Under the pieces are notes generated by a model that worked only from the letters and a program-made list of their open reading frames with translations, was not told the DNA's origin and searched no databases. A stretch of DNA of 64,000 nucleotides from an uncultured Eubacteriales bacterium. Its GTDB lineage: Bacteria; Bacillota; Clostridia; Oscillospirales; CAG-272. Location of the stretch: contig UQNQ01000003.1 of assembly GCA_900542425.1 (NCBI GenBank), positions 1-64,000 of the forward strand, in the 5' to 3' direction. Of this stretch, positions 7,765 through 16,447 are shown piece by piece (within the stretch, counting starts at the first letter, position 1; every line of letters begins with the position of its first letter). Made by a program: the position numbers and the translations under genes.

Positions 7765-8148
7765 TTATTGTTGAAATCCTAACTTATGTAACAGGGCCAT
7801 CACATCGGCAGATTTCAATACCTTGCCCATAGCAACAACCTTTTCATTAACAACAAGGGCAGGCATACTCATAACGCCGTATTCCATTATTTTCTGCATA
7901 TCGGTAATATATTCAACCTCTACGGAAAGTCCCATATCTCTTACCGCTTGTTTCACATTCTCATACTGCTCGTGGCAGGATTTGCAGCCTGCACCTAATA
8001 CTTTGATACAGCAGATACTCTCTTTTGCATCGGGACAGAAATCGTTTGTTATTTTTTGCGATTCATTTGCAGAACAACCGCAGCTACAAGCTGAGGCGGG
8101 TATTTTCTTTCCTTCTTTCTTTTTCTTTTCAAAACCAAATAATGCCAT
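7765..8148 (-). CDS. Thioredoxin-fold protein (redox-active disulfide protein 2 type)
   Basis: 127 residues. The C-terminal two thirds is a small thioredoxin-like domain with the redox pair GAGCKSC (about residues 53-58), a SMPALVVNEKVV strand with the cis-Pro, and a short helical end. This is the family often called redox-active disulfide protein 2. The first 45 residues are a lysine- and cysteine-rich extension (CSCGC, later CC) that could bind metal. It follows the permease by 18 bases in an arsR-permease-thioredoxin operon, so reduction or delivery of a metalloid thiolate is a plausible role. Confidence 0.85.
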   Translation of the reverse strand: MALFGFEKKKKEGKKIPASACSCGCSANESQKITNDFCPDAKESICCIKVLGAGCKSCHEQYENVKQAVRDMGLSVEVEYITDMQKIMEYGVMSMPALVVNEKVVAMGKVLKSADVMALLHKLGFQQ

Positions 8149-8166
8149 TATGATAACCTCCTAAAT

Positions 8167-9180
8167 TTAAACAATGAAATATTGTATTGCGTTGAAGAAA
8201 TAACCTACAACGATAATACCGACTGTACATATCGCAATGAAAATGCCAAGCAGCTTTGGCTTCACTGCTTTGCGAAGCATAATCATTGAGGGAAGAGAAA
8301 GTGTAGTCACGCCCATCATAAAAGACAGTACAACACCGAGCAGGGCACCTTTTGCAAGCAAAGCCTCCGCAATCGGAATTGTGCCGAAAATGTCTGCGTA
8401 CATCGGGATACCCGCAATCGTGGCAAGTACAACACCGAGCGGATTGTTGTCACCAAGCACTTTTACAATGAAATCTTCGGGTATCCAGTTGTGAATGATT
8501 GCACCGATACCAACGCCAATCAAAACATAAGGAGATACCTTTTTCGCTGTCGAAACAACCTGTTCCCAAGCATATTTCATACGATCTTTAAAATGCAGTT
8601 CTTCTTGCGGAACATCAATGGCATGAGCGCCTCTGATGTATTCTTCCACTTGATTTTCAAGATGTAATTTTTCGATGAAAGTGCCGCCGATAACAGCGAT
8701 AATCAAACCAAGAACCACATAAATAACAGCTACTTTCCAACCGAAAATGCTCATCAGCAGAACAAGGCTGCCAATGTCAACCATTGGCGAAGAAATCAGA
8801 AAAGAGAACGTAACGCCAAGCGGTAAGCCCGCGCTTGTAAATCCGATAAACAAGGGAATAGAAGAGCAGGAACAAAACGGCGTTACCGTTCCGAGTAAGG
8901 CTGCAATGATATTCGCCCCTATTCCGTGAAATCTGCCGAGTATCTTTTTTGTTCTTTCAGGCGGAAAATAACTTTGAATATATGAGATAATGAAAATTAA
9001 AACGCCGAGAAGTACCATAATTTTTATGGTATCGTAAATAAAAAAACGAATGCTGCCGCCAATTCTGCTTTCCGTATCTAAACCGCAGGCATCCAATATT
9101 GTTGTAATGATCCTATTCAGCCAGCTCATACCGAGAACTTCGTTTTGAAAAAAGTCCCAAGCTATTTTCAGTGTTTTCAT
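8167..9180 (-). CDS. Permease of the DUF318/ArsP family
   Basis: 337-residue membrane protein with about 8-10 hydrophobic segments in two halves separated by a charged loop (about residues 155-180). The motif TVTPFCSCSSIPLFIGF, with the CSCSS cysteines, is the hallmark of COG0701 permeases. Some members (ArsP) export trivalent organoarsenicals; others have no proven substrate. It is second in an operon after an ArsR-type repressor and before a thioredoxin-like protein, which supports metalloid or thiol-linked efflux. Confidence 0.88.
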   Translation of the reverse strand: MKTLKIAWDFFQNEVLGMSWLNRIITTILDACGLDTESRIGGSIRFFIYDTIKIMVLLGVLIFIISYIQSYFPPERTKKILGRFHGIGANIIAALLGTVTPFCSCSSIPLFIGFTSAGLPLGVTFSFLISSPMVDIGSLVLLMSIFGWKVAVIYVVLGLIIAVIGGTFIEKLHLENQVEEYIRGAHAIDVPQEELHFKDRMKYAWEQVVSTAKKVSPYVLIGVGIGAIIHNWIPEDFIVKVLGDNNPLGVVLATIAGIPMYADIFGTIPIAEALLAKGALLGVVLSFMMGVTTLSLPSMIMLRKAVKPKLLGIFIAICTVGIIVVGYFFNAIQYFIV

Positions 9181-9234
9181 AGAATATTCCTTTCATATAG
9201 TCATATTGAAATGCGTCTATTTATAAGCTTGAAC

Positions 9235-9285
9235 ATAAGTCGTGCGGAAAAGCTTTGATTTCTCATTTTTCCGGGCACGACTTAT
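9235..9285. repeat. Long hairpin between arsR and permease genes
   Basis: ATAAGTCGTGC-GGAAAA and its near-complement TTTTCC-GGGCACGACTTAT pair over about 17 bases around an 15-base loop. On the transcribed (minus) strand no T-run follows. It looks like a processing or stabilising hairpin within the operon rather than a terminator. Confidence 0.5.
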
Positions 9286-9299
9286 TTTTAAATTCAACA

Positions 9300-9572
9300 T
9301 CAAATTTTTGTCAATTGTTGTAAACATTCTTTTGCTTGTTCTACACCTTTTTCAGAGATAGAATAGTGCGTCCATTTTCCCTCTTTGCGGCTGACAACGA
9401 TTTCGGCGTCACAAAGTATTTTCATATGGTGTGAAAGTGTCGGCTGAGTCACATGGATTTCTTCCAACAGCTTGCAGGCACATTTTTCACCTGAACGCAA
9501 TAATTTTATAATTTTAATGCGGTTTTCATCGCAAAACGCTTTGAAGATCGTTGCCACTTTTTTCTCATCCAT
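9300..9572 (-). CDS. ArsR/SmtB-family metal-responsive repressor
   Basis: A 90-residue winged-helix repressor. The recognition segment is IHVTQPTLSHHMKILCDAEIV and just before it sits GEKCACKLL, the ELCVC-like position whose cysteines bind As(III)/Sb(III) in ArsR. The wing is GKWTHYSIS. I chose the ATG at 9572, which has GGAAGAG upstream; ATG at 9590 lies inside the operator and lacks a ribosome site. It heads the permease-thioredoxin operon and should repress it until metalloid binds. Confidence 0.88.
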   Translation of the reverse strand: MDEKKVATIFKAFCDENRIKIIKLLRSGEKCACKLLEEIHVTQPTLSHHMKILCDAEIVVSRKEGKWTHYSISEKGVEQAKECLQQLTKI

Positions 9573-9588
9573 TTGTAACCACTCTTCC

Positions 9589-9604
9589 ATAGATAAATAT
9601 CTAT
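9589..9604. promoter_or_regulatory. ArsR-type operator
   Basis: ATAGATA-AA-TATCTAT is a perfect 16-bp palindrome at the start of the arsR transcript, just downstream of the -10 box. ArsR/SmtB operators are AT-rich dyads at this position. Confidence 0.6.
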
Positions 9605-9609
9605 ATATT

Positions 9610-9638
9610 ATTATATACGTCAGATAGAACATTGTCAA
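9610..9638 (-). promoter_or_regulatory. Sigma-A promoter of the arsR operon
   Basis: On the minus strand TTGACA (9638-9633), 17-base spacer, TATAAT (9615-9610): a consensus promoter, fitting a gene that needs repression. Confidence 0.88.
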
Positions 9639-9656
9639 TATATATTTTACTGTTTT

Positions 9657-9694
9657 CAAAAGAAAAAGCGGTGGAAATCCGTTTCTCCACCGCC
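9657..9694 (-). terminator. Terminator after khpA
   Basis: On the minus strand GCGGTGGAGAAA and its complement TTTCCACCGC form a stem followed by TTTTTCTTTT. It separates the ribosomal operon from arsR. Confidence 0.8.
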
Positions 9695-9736
9695 TGTGCT
9701 ATTATCAATACATCATTTCAGTATTTATCATTTTTA

Positions 9737-9976
9737 TTATTCAATATCGACTGTTACTTTTTTTCCGGTTCCGCTGGCTGCCGCTTTCATCAGCTGACGA
9801 ATCGCCTTAGCGATTTTTCCGTGTTTCCCGATTACTTTTCCCATGTCGGATGGTGCGACTGAAAGCTGAAGCTTGATGCTGTTATCGGTTTCATTCGCAG
9901 CGATTACGGTAACTTCATCGGGATTGTCAACAATCGCTCTCGCAATATTGGCGAGCGTTTCTTTTAAATCGGTCAT
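9737..9976 (-). CDS. khpA: KH-domain RNA-binding protein KhpA
   Basis: 79 residues forming a single type-II KH domain. The GxxG loop is GKHGKIAKAIRQLM near residues 51-64 (GKHG). KhpA binds RNA as a partner of KhpB/Jag, which is also encoded in this window (60361-61239), and affects cell division and elongation in Gram-positives. It is 15 bases behind rpsP and is the last gene of ylxM-ffh-rpsP-khpA. rimM and trmD, which usually follow, are absent. Confidence 0.93.
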   Translation of the reverse strand: MTDLKETLANIARAIVDNPDEVTVIAANETDNSIKLQLSVAPSDMGKVIGKHGKIAKAIRQLMKAAASGTGKKVTVDIE

Positions 9977-9991
9977 TCCCGTATCTCCGGA

Positions 9992-10237
9992 TTACTCGGT
10001 GATGCCCGCTTTTTTCAGCAGGCTCTTGACAGTTTCCGTCGGCTGAGCGCCGCTTGCAATCCATTTTTTTGCCTTTTCGGAATCGATTTTAATATCGACC
10101 GGTTCGCTCAGCGGATTGTAGTATCCGAGTTCCTCGATAAATCTTCCGTCGCGGGGATAGCGGGAATCTGCGACTACGACACGATAAAAAGGTGTTTTCT
10201 TTGCACCGATTCTTTTGAGTCTGATTTTAACTGACAT
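9992..10237 (-). CDS. rpsP: 30S ribosomal protein S16
   Basis: 81 residues, normal length for S16. The start MSVKIRLKRIGAKKTPFYRVVVADSR is diagnostic. I placed the start at 10237 because TTGGAGGAAACAAAC precedes it; five more in-frame codons upstream have no ribosome site. It lies between ffh and khpA in one operon. Confidence 0.97.
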   Translation of the reverse strand: MSVKIRLKRIGAKKTPFYRVVVADSRYPRDGRFIEELGYYNPLSEPVDIKIDSEKAKKWIASGAQPTETVKSLLKKAGITE

Positions 10238-10308
10238 GTTTGTTTCCTCCAAAAATAATCATTTTCTATAATTTTTCAACCGATAGGATATCGCCTGAAT
10301 CATTAACA

Positions 10309-11643
10309 TTAAAACGGTAATTTACCAAATTTGCCGAATTTTTTATTTCCTTTTCCACCGGCAAACTGTTTCATGAGTTTATTTGTCTGATCGAATTGTT
10401 TCAGAAGACGGTTAATATCTTCAATGGAAGTACCGGAACCTTTTGCAATACGGGTTTTCCTGGAATAGTTGATGATTTCCGGCTTTTCACGTTCTGCCGG
10501 CGTCATCGAAAGGATGATGGCTTCGGTTTTTGCGATGAGTTTTTCATCAATATTGGCATCCTTTAATTTCCCCGGGGACATGCCGGGCATCATGCCGACA
10601 AGAGATTCGAGCGATCCCATGTTTTTTAGCTGGTTCATCTGTTCGAGATAATCTGTCAGCGTGAAGCGGGATTTCCGTAGTTTTTCCTCTAGCTCGGCGG
10701 CTTTTTTCATATCGAAATTCTGCTCTGCTTTTTCAATCAGAGAGAGCATATCGCCCATGCCAAGGATTCGGGACGCCATCCGGTCAGGATAAAACGGTTC
10801 GATTGCATCCAGTTTTTCGCCTGTCCCGATAAATTTAATCGGTTTTCCGGTAACATATTTCACAGAAAGGGCAGCACCGCCACGTGTGTCGCCGTCCAGC
10901 TTTGTCACGATGACCCCTGTGATATCGAGCATATCATTGAAAGTTTCGGCAACACTTACGGCATCTTGTCCTGCCATAGCGTCAATGGTGAGCAGGATTT
11001 CAGTCGGTTCTGTTTCCCGCTTGATTTCCCGCAGTTCTTCCATCATAACTTCGTCAATCTGCAGTCTTCCCGCCGTATCGATAAACACCATATCATAGCC
11101 GTTTTTCTTGGCATAGGCAAGACCGTTTTTCGCAATTTTGACTGGAGAAGTTTTATCATCTTCCGCGTAAACTGCGACGCCGGCTTTTTCTCCGACAATT
11201 TGAAGCTGCCGTATGGCAGCGGGACGATAGACGTCACAGGCAACAAGCAGGGGATTTTTGCCTTGCTTTTTCATCATGGCCGCAAGCTTACCCGTGTGGG
11301 TTGTTTTGCCGGCGCCTTGCAGACCGACCATCATGACGATTGTCGGCGGTTTTGAAGCAATCTGCAATTTTGACTGGGTTCCACCCATCAAGGCAGTTAA
11401 TTCCTCGTTGACAATTTTGATAACCTGTTGCGCGGGCATAAGGCTTTCTAAAACTTCTGAGCCTACGGCACGGTCTGTGACTTTATTGATGAATTCGCGT
11501 ACGACTTTGAAATTCACGTCGGCTTCGAGCAAGGCAAGCTTAACCGCGCGCATGCCCTCCCTTACGTCCTTTTCGGTAAGGGTGCCCTTGTTCCGGAATT
11601 TCTTAAAAGCTTCCGCGAGTTTTTCCTGAAGATTCTGAAACAT
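10309..11643 (-). CDS. ffh: Signal recognition particle protein Ffh
   Basis: GTPase of the signal recognition particle; it binds 4.5S/6S SRP RNA and signal peptides and docks with FtsY. 444 residues in the N, G and M order: G1 motif GLQGAGKTTHTGK near residue 107, DTAGR, TKLDGD, then a methionine-rich M domain with MPGMSPG and the GSG-containing RNA-binding segment IAKGSGTSIEDINRLLKQF. It follows ylxM by 26 bases. Confidence 0.97.
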   Translation of the reverse strand: MFQNLQEKLAEAFKKFRNKGTLTEKDVREGMRAVKLALLEADVNFKVVREFINKVTDRAVGSEVLESLMPAQQVIKIVNEELTALMGGTQSKLQIASKPPTIVMMVGLQGAGKTTHTGKLAAMMKKQGKNPLLVACDVYRPAAIRQLQIVGEKAGVAVYAEDDKTSPVKIAKNGLAYAKKNGYDMVFIDTAGRLQIDEVMMEELREIKRETEPTEILLTIDAMAGQDAVSVAETFNDMLDITGVIVTKLDGDTRGGAALSVKYVTGKPIKFIGTGEKLDAIEPFYPDRMASRILGMGDMLSLIEKAEQNFDMKKAAELEEKLRKSRFTLTDYLEQMNQLKNMGSLESLVGMMPGMSPGKLKDANIDEKLIAKTEAIILSMTPAEREKPEIINYSRKTRIAKGSGTSIEDINRLLKQFDQTNKLMKQFAGGKGNKKFGKFGKLPF

Positions 11644-11669
11644 GGTTTCCTCCGTTTCGAGGCGATAGG

Positions 11670-12017
11670 TTACAACTTGACGGAGCCAAGCAGATCTGTG
11701 ATCCTATCGAACTGAATAGCATCCGCCGGATATTTTGCTTTTAACTTGTTAAGGATATGCTCCGCGCCGGTAATCGCCTTTTCCATTTGGCCAAACTTGT
11801 CTGCAAGTCCCAATTTTTCTTCCAAAACAAGGAGCGTTTCTTCACTCCTCTTGATGCTGTCACGAACCCCTTGCCTTGTCATTCCCATATTTTCGGCGAT
11901 TTCCGCGAGAGACAGATCCTCGTTATAATAGAAATGAAACATGGTTCTCTGTGTTTCGGTGAGAAGCTCACCATAGATATCGAAGAGCAGAATAAACCGC
12001 AAGTTTTTTTCAAACAT
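11670..12017 (-). CDS. ylxM: YlxM family helix-turn-helix protein
   Basis: 115 residues with a sigma-70 region 4-like HTH: LSLAEIAENMGMTRQGVRDSIKR at about residues 35-58. YlxM is conserved upstream of ffh in Firmicutes and is reported to act with the SRP pathway. The start at 12017 has GGAGG 8 bases before; the longer open frame runs through the promoter and is rejected. First gene of the operon. Confidence 0.92.
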   Translation of the reverse strand: MFEKNLRFILLFDIYGELLTETQRTMFHFYYNEDLSLAEIAENMGMTRQGVRDSIKRSEETLLVLEEKLGLADKFGQMEKAITGAEHILNKLKAKYPADAIQFDRITDLLGSVKL

Positions 12018-12034
12018 CGGACGCCTCCGCAATG

Positions 12035-12057
12035 CTGTAAAGCAAACAGCTTTACAG
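12035..12057. repeat. Perfect inverted repeat at the ylxM-ffh transcript start
   Basis: CTGTAAAGC, a 5-base loop and GCTTTACAG. It begins directly downstream of the -10 box, where either a repressor or a 5' RNA hairpin could act. Confidence 0.55.
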
Positions 12058-12086
12058 AGTATAGCACAAAATACACGGCTTGTCAA
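12058..12086 (-). promoter_or_regulatory. Sigma-A promoter of ylxM-ffh-rpsP-khpA
   Basis: On the minus strand TTGACA (12086-12081), 17-base spacer, TATACT (12063-12058). Confidence 0.88.
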
Positions 12087-12252
12087 GAGGAAAATTACTC
12101 TTTTCGGATACAAAAAAGCGAAAATCTTTTTGACGAATTTTTAAGAAGACTTCAGATAACGGCAAAGGCGAAAGAAATTTTGCTTGAGGCAGGCAAAATC
12201 GTGCTTTTCGATTTCCATTTGTAAACAATATATTTTTTGGTTCTCGCATGGC

Positions 12253-12281
12253 TTGACGGAATCCAAAAATTATATTATAAT
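12253..12281 (+). promoter_or_regulatory. Sigma-A promoter of the miaB-mutS-mutL operon
   Basis: TTGACG (12253-12258), 17-base spacer, TATAAT (12276-12281). With the divergent ylxM promoter this explains the 337-base gap at 12018-12354; nothing else is recognised there. Confidence 0.85.
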
Positions 12282-12354
12282 ATGATATTATTATGGGGGA
12301 TTTTGTAAATATCTCCCGATTGACGGTTTTCAAAGAGGCGGATACGGAGGAAGT

Positions 12355-13773
12355 ATGAACAGACGTGTGGAAAAAACGGTAAGGGAAATCTTGCCGCAGG
12401 AAATAGAAGCACAATGGGATTATATGACAAAGATCAGAGAAAAAATCTCTGACGGTCCGAAGACAGCTTTTGTTGTCACATATGGCTGTCAGCAGAATGA
12501 AGCGGACAGCGAGCGCATTGCCGGTATGCTCCGCGAGATGGGCTATGCGCCAGCGTCTTCGGTGGAATCTGCGGATTTGATTATCGTGAATACCTGCGCC
12601 ATCCGCGATCATGCGGAAAAAAAGGCGCTTTCCATTACGGGTGGTTATAAACATCTTAAAGCAAAGAAACCGTCCCTTCTTATTGGAATCTGCGGTTGTA
12701 TGGTATCAAAGCCGGATATGAACGACCGACTTCGCAAAAGCTATCCTTATATTGATTTTGTCTTTGGCACCGAATATTTATGGCGTCTGCCCGAAATTTT
12801 ATACCGTGTCATAACAGAGGACAAGCGGCTGTTCTTTCCCAATGAAGGGGCGCCGGTGATTGCGGAGGGAATTCCTGTCACAAGAGAAAGTCCGTTCCGT
12901 GCATGGGTGAGCATCATGTATGGATGCAACAATTTCTGCACGTACTGTATTGTTCCGTATGTGCGCGGAGGGGAACGCAGCCGAAGACCGGAGGATATTC
13001 TTTCCGAGATACAGGGACTTGTGGAGAATGGGTGCCGCGAGATTACGCTGCTCGGCCAGAACGTCAATTCCTATGGAAAATATTCCGGCTGGGATTGTGA
13101 TTTTTCAGCGCTTTTGCGAAAAATTGCAGAACTGCCGGGTGATTTTATCATTCGGTTTATGACAAGCCATCCGAAAGACGCATCCCATGAACTCATAGAT
13201 ACGATGGCGGCATATCCGAAAATTGCACGGCAATTTCATCTGCCGGTACAGTCGGGTTCTGACCGGATCCTGCATGAGATGAACCGGAACTATACAAGGG
13301 AATCGTATCTGTCCCTTGTTCGATATATGCGGGAAAGGATGCCGGATATCACGGTCACGTCCGATATTATCGTCGGTTTCCCCGGAGAAACCGAGGAGGA
13401 TTTTGAGGATACTCTTTCCATCCTGCGCGAGGTACGCTACGATATGGTATATTCTTTTCTCTATTCCAAACGAGCGGGAACGCCGGCGGCGGAAATGGAA
13501 AATCAGGTACCGGAAGACGTCAAAAGAGACAGAATGGCAAAACTGCTTGCGCTTCAGACTGAAATTTCCCTTGAAAAAAATCTTCCTCTTGTCGGAAGGG
13601 TTTTGCGCGTACTCGCGGAAGGCAGAAGTAAAACCAATCCGGACAAGTTTGCCGGCAGGACAGAGGGAAATAAAATCGTCCTGTTTGACGGAGAAGACGG
13701 AATGACCGGAAAGTTTATTCAGGTTAAAATTACAAAATCCGCTCCGTTCACATTGTGGGGAGAGGTTATTTAG
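12355..13773 (+). CDS. miaB: tRNA-2-methylthio-N6-dimethylallyladenosine synthase
   Basis: Radical-SAM methylthiotransferase that adds the 2-methylthio group to i6A37 of tRNA. 472 residues. The N-terminal UPF0004 domain carries three cluster cysteines (TYGCQQNEAD, VNTCAIRDHAEKK, GICGCM). The radical-SAM CxxxCxxC is CNNFCTYC near residue 190, and a TRAM domain ends the protein. The start has an ACGGAGG ribosome site and its own promoter. It precedes mutS, a common Firmicutes arrangement. Confidence 0.96.
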   Translation: MNRRVEKTVREILPQEIEAQWDYMTKIREKISDGPKTAFVVTYGCQQNEADSERIAGMLREMGYAPASSVESADLIIVNTCAIRDHAEKKALSITGGYKHLKAKKPSLLIGICGCMVSKPDMNDRLRKSYPYIDFVFGTEYLWRLPEILYRVITEDKRLFFPNEGAPVIAEGIPVTRESPFRAWVSIMYGCNNFCTYCIVPYVRGGERSRRPEDILSEIQGLVENGCREITLLGQNVNSYGKYSGWDCDFSALLRKIAELPGDFIIRFMTSHPKDASHELIDTMAAYPKIARQFHLPVQSGSDRILHEMNRNYTRESYLSLVRYMRERMPDITVTSDIIVGFPGETEEDFEDTLSILREVRYDMVYSFLYSKRAGTPAAEMENQVPEDVKRDRMAKLLALQTEISLEKNLPLVGRVLRVLAEGRSKTNPDKFAGRTEGNKIVLFDGEDGMTGKFIQVKITKSAPFTLWGEVI

Positions 13774-13817
13774 AGGTCAAAAGAATTTGAGAAGAAATAT
13801 AAAGCGAGGAACTGCAT

Positions 13818-16415
13818 ATGACACCGATGATGCAGCAATACTTTGAAATCAAAGATAAATACCGCGAATATATTTTGATGTATCGTCTCGGAGATTTCTA
13901 TGAGATGTTCTTTGACGACGCAAAGGTGGCGTCGGCGGAGCTTGATCTGACGCTGACAGGCAGGGATTGCGGCGAGAATGAACGCGCGCCGATGTGCGGT
14001 GTTCCGTATCATGCTGTCGAGGGCTATATCGGAAAGCTTGTCGCACGAGGCTACAAGGTTGCCATCTGTGAGCAGCTTGAGGATCCGGCGCTTGCCAAGG
14101 GCATTGTCAAGCGGGATGTTATCCGCATGATCACGCCGGGAACTCTCACGGAATCTTCACTTCTCGATGAAAAGAAAAACAATTATATCTGCGCGGTTTA
14201 TGTCGCAAAGAATGCCATCGGGGCTGCTTTTGCGGATATTTCCACCGGCCATGTCGCGGCGACATCTTTTGAGGGAGAGCACCGTATGACGCAGTTTATC
14301 GGAGAACTTGGCGCCTATGCGCCGCGGGAGATCCTTGTCAATACCTCCGCAAAAGAAATCCAAACGGCTGCGGATTTCCTTCGCGACAGACTTTCGGCGG
14401 TCATCAACCAGAATGAAGAGGCACGGTTTTCCGCGGAGGATTCGATGCGGCGTGTGAGAGAGCATTTTACCAGTATTCCGGGAGAATTTGAAAATCCGGA
14501 CGATCCGGCGCTGCGTGCGCTCGGAGGGCTGCTTTCCTACGTAGAAGAGACGCAGAAAAACAATCTCGAGAATCTTGGCGCGCTGAATTATTATCAGAAT
14601 GGCCAGTACCTTGAGATTGATGTAAATACACGCCGGAATCTCGAGCTTTGCGAAACAATGCGCCGTGCCGAGAAAAAAGGGACGCTACTCTGGGTGCTTG
14701 ACCGAACCAAAACAGCGGCAGGTGCGAGACTGCTTCGCAAATTCATCGATCAGCCACTGAAGAACCCCTATCATATCAACCGCAGGCAGGCGGCTGTAGC
14801 GGAGCTTTATGAGCATGTGATGGAACGGGGTGAGCTTTCGGAGGCACTTTCAGGCGTGCTTGATCTTGAGAGACTGATTACACGCATTGTTTATGGAACG
14901 GCAAATGCCAGAGATTTGCGCGCAGTGGCACAGACCGCAGGAAAGCTTCCCGCTATCCGGGCAAGACTGGCTTCATTCGTCTGTGAGGAGCTGGCAGGAA
15001 TTTATGAGGAAATCGACACGCTTTCGGATATTTATGAACTGATTAGTGCCTCGATTGTGGATGATCCGCCGTTCTCCGTACGCGAGGGCGGTTTTATCAG
15101 AGAAGGATATCATGCGAATGTGGATCATCTTGCCGAAATTGAAAAGAACAGCCGCGGATGGATTCAGAAAATTGAGGAAACCGAGCGTGAAGCAACGGGA
15201 ATCAAGACGTTGAAAATCGGATACAACCGTGTTTTCGGTTATTACATAGAGGTTTCCAAATCTTATATGAACAGTGTGCCGGACAGGTATATCCGCAAGC
15301 AGACGCTTGCAAACGGCGAACGGTACATTACCGAGGAGCTCAAGGACATGGAGTCTCAGGTGCTTGGTGCCGGAGAAAAACGGGTGGCGCTTGAATATCA
15401 GCTTTTCTGCGATATCCGTATGCGTGTGGCAGAAAATGTCCACAGAATCCAGAAAACGGCATATTTGCTGGCGAAACTTGATGTATACTGTTCGCTTGCC
15501 GAAGTAGCGGGCCGAAACGGCTATTGTCGTCCTGAGGTGGGATATGGAGACGTCATTTCCATCCGTGACGGCCGGCATCCTGTAGTTGAGCAGTGTGCAA
15601 GAGATTCGTTTTTCGTTCCGAATGACACGGATCTGGATTGCAAAAACAACCGCTTTATGCTGATTACCGGTCCCAATATGGCGGGCAAATCCACTTATAT
15701 GCGGCAGGTTGCTCTTATTTGTATTATGGCACAGATTGGTTCCTTTGTGCCGGCGCGCGAAGCAAGGCTTTGTGTCATCGATAAGGTATTCACGCGCGTG
15801 GGAGCGTCGGATGATTTGGCAATGGGGCAATCCACTTTTATGCTGGAGATGAATGAAGTTGCCTATATCCTTGCGAACGCAACAAAGTCAAGCCTGATTA
15901 TTTACGATGAGATCGGACGCGGCACCAGCACATTTGACGGCATGAGCATTGCGCGCGCCGTGGCGGAATATACCTTGGGCAAGAAAATCGGGGCGAAAAC
16001 ACTGTTTGCCACGCACTATCATGAACTGACAACGCTTGCGGATGAATTTGACGGGGTTGTCAACTACAATATTGCCGCTAAGAAAAAAGGGGACGGCATC
16101 ACGTTCCTTCGGAAAATCGTCAGAGGAGCGGCTGACGACAGCTATGGAATCGAGGTCGCGCAGCTTGCCGGGGTTCCGCGGGAGGTCATCAAGCGTGCGA
16201 AAGAAATTCTGGCCGGTATCGAATCCGGTGCGTTGCCGGAATCCCAAAACACGCATAGGAAGGAAAAAGAGCCGGAAAAAAACGGCATGATGTCGTTTGA
16301 AAGCTTTAATGAGGCAGAGGTTTGCGATAAGCTGAGAAACACGGATCTCAATACCATTTCGCCGCTTGAGGCTTTGAATCTTGTATTTGAACTGAAAAAG
16401 ATACTCGGAAATTAA
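13818..16415 (+). CDS. mutS: DNA mismatch repair protein MutS
   Basis: Mismatch-recognition ATPase, 865 residues, full length. The mismatch-reading Phe-x-Glu is FYE at residues 27-29. Walker A GPNMAGKST lies at 618-626, Walker B at LIIYDEIGRGTSTFDG, and the dimer-contact segment ATHYHELT follows. It sits 44 bases after miaB and 32 before mutL, so sensor and endonuclease are co-expressed. Confidence 0.97.
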   Translation: MTPMMQQYFEIKDKYREYILMYRLGDFYEMFFDDAKVASAELDLTLTGRDCGENERAPMCGVPYHAVEGYIGKLVARGYKVAICEQLEDPALAKGIVKRDVIRMITPGTLTESSLLDEKKNNYICAVYVAKNAIGAAFADISTGHVAATSFEGEHRMTQFIGELGAYAPREILVNTSAKEIQTAADFLRDRLSAVINQNEEARFSAEDSMRRVREHFTSIPGEFENPDDPALRALGGLLSYVEETQKNNLENLGALNYYQNGQYLEIDVNTRRNLELCETMRRAEKKGTLLWVLDRTKTAAGARLLRKFIDQPLKNPYHINRRQAAVAELYEHVMERGELSEALSGVLDLERLITRIVYGTANARDLRAVAQTAGKLPAIRARLASFVCEELAGIYEEIDTLSDIYELISASIVDDPPFSVREGGFIREGYHANVDHLAEIEKNSRGWIQKIEETEREATGIKTLKIGYNRVFGYYIEVSKSYMNSVPDRYIRKQTLANGERYITEELKDMESQVLGAGEKRVALEYQLFCDIRMRVAENVHRIQKTAYLLAKLDVYCSLAEVAGRNGYCRPEVGYGDVISIRDGRHPVVEQCARDSFFVPNDTDLDCKNNRFMLITGPNMAGKSTYMRQVALICIMAQIGSFVPAREARLCVIDKVFTRVGASDDLAMGQSTFMLEMNEVAYILANATKSSLIIYDEIGRGTSTFDGMSIARAVAEYTLGKKIGAKTLFATHYHELTTLADEFDGVVNYNIAAKKKGDGITFLRKIVRGAADDSYGIEVAQLAGVPREVIKRAKEILAGIESGALPESQNTHRKEKEPEKNGMMSFESFNEAEVCDKLRNTDLNTISPLEALNLVFELKKILGN

Positions 16416-16447
16416 GTGGCCGGAATATCCGGAGAAAGGAATCGTAC

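Noticed and set aside
12052..12654. 200-residue minus-strand frame over the ylxM/miaB promoters and miaB start
   Set aside because: Runs through two strong promoters and antisense to miaB.
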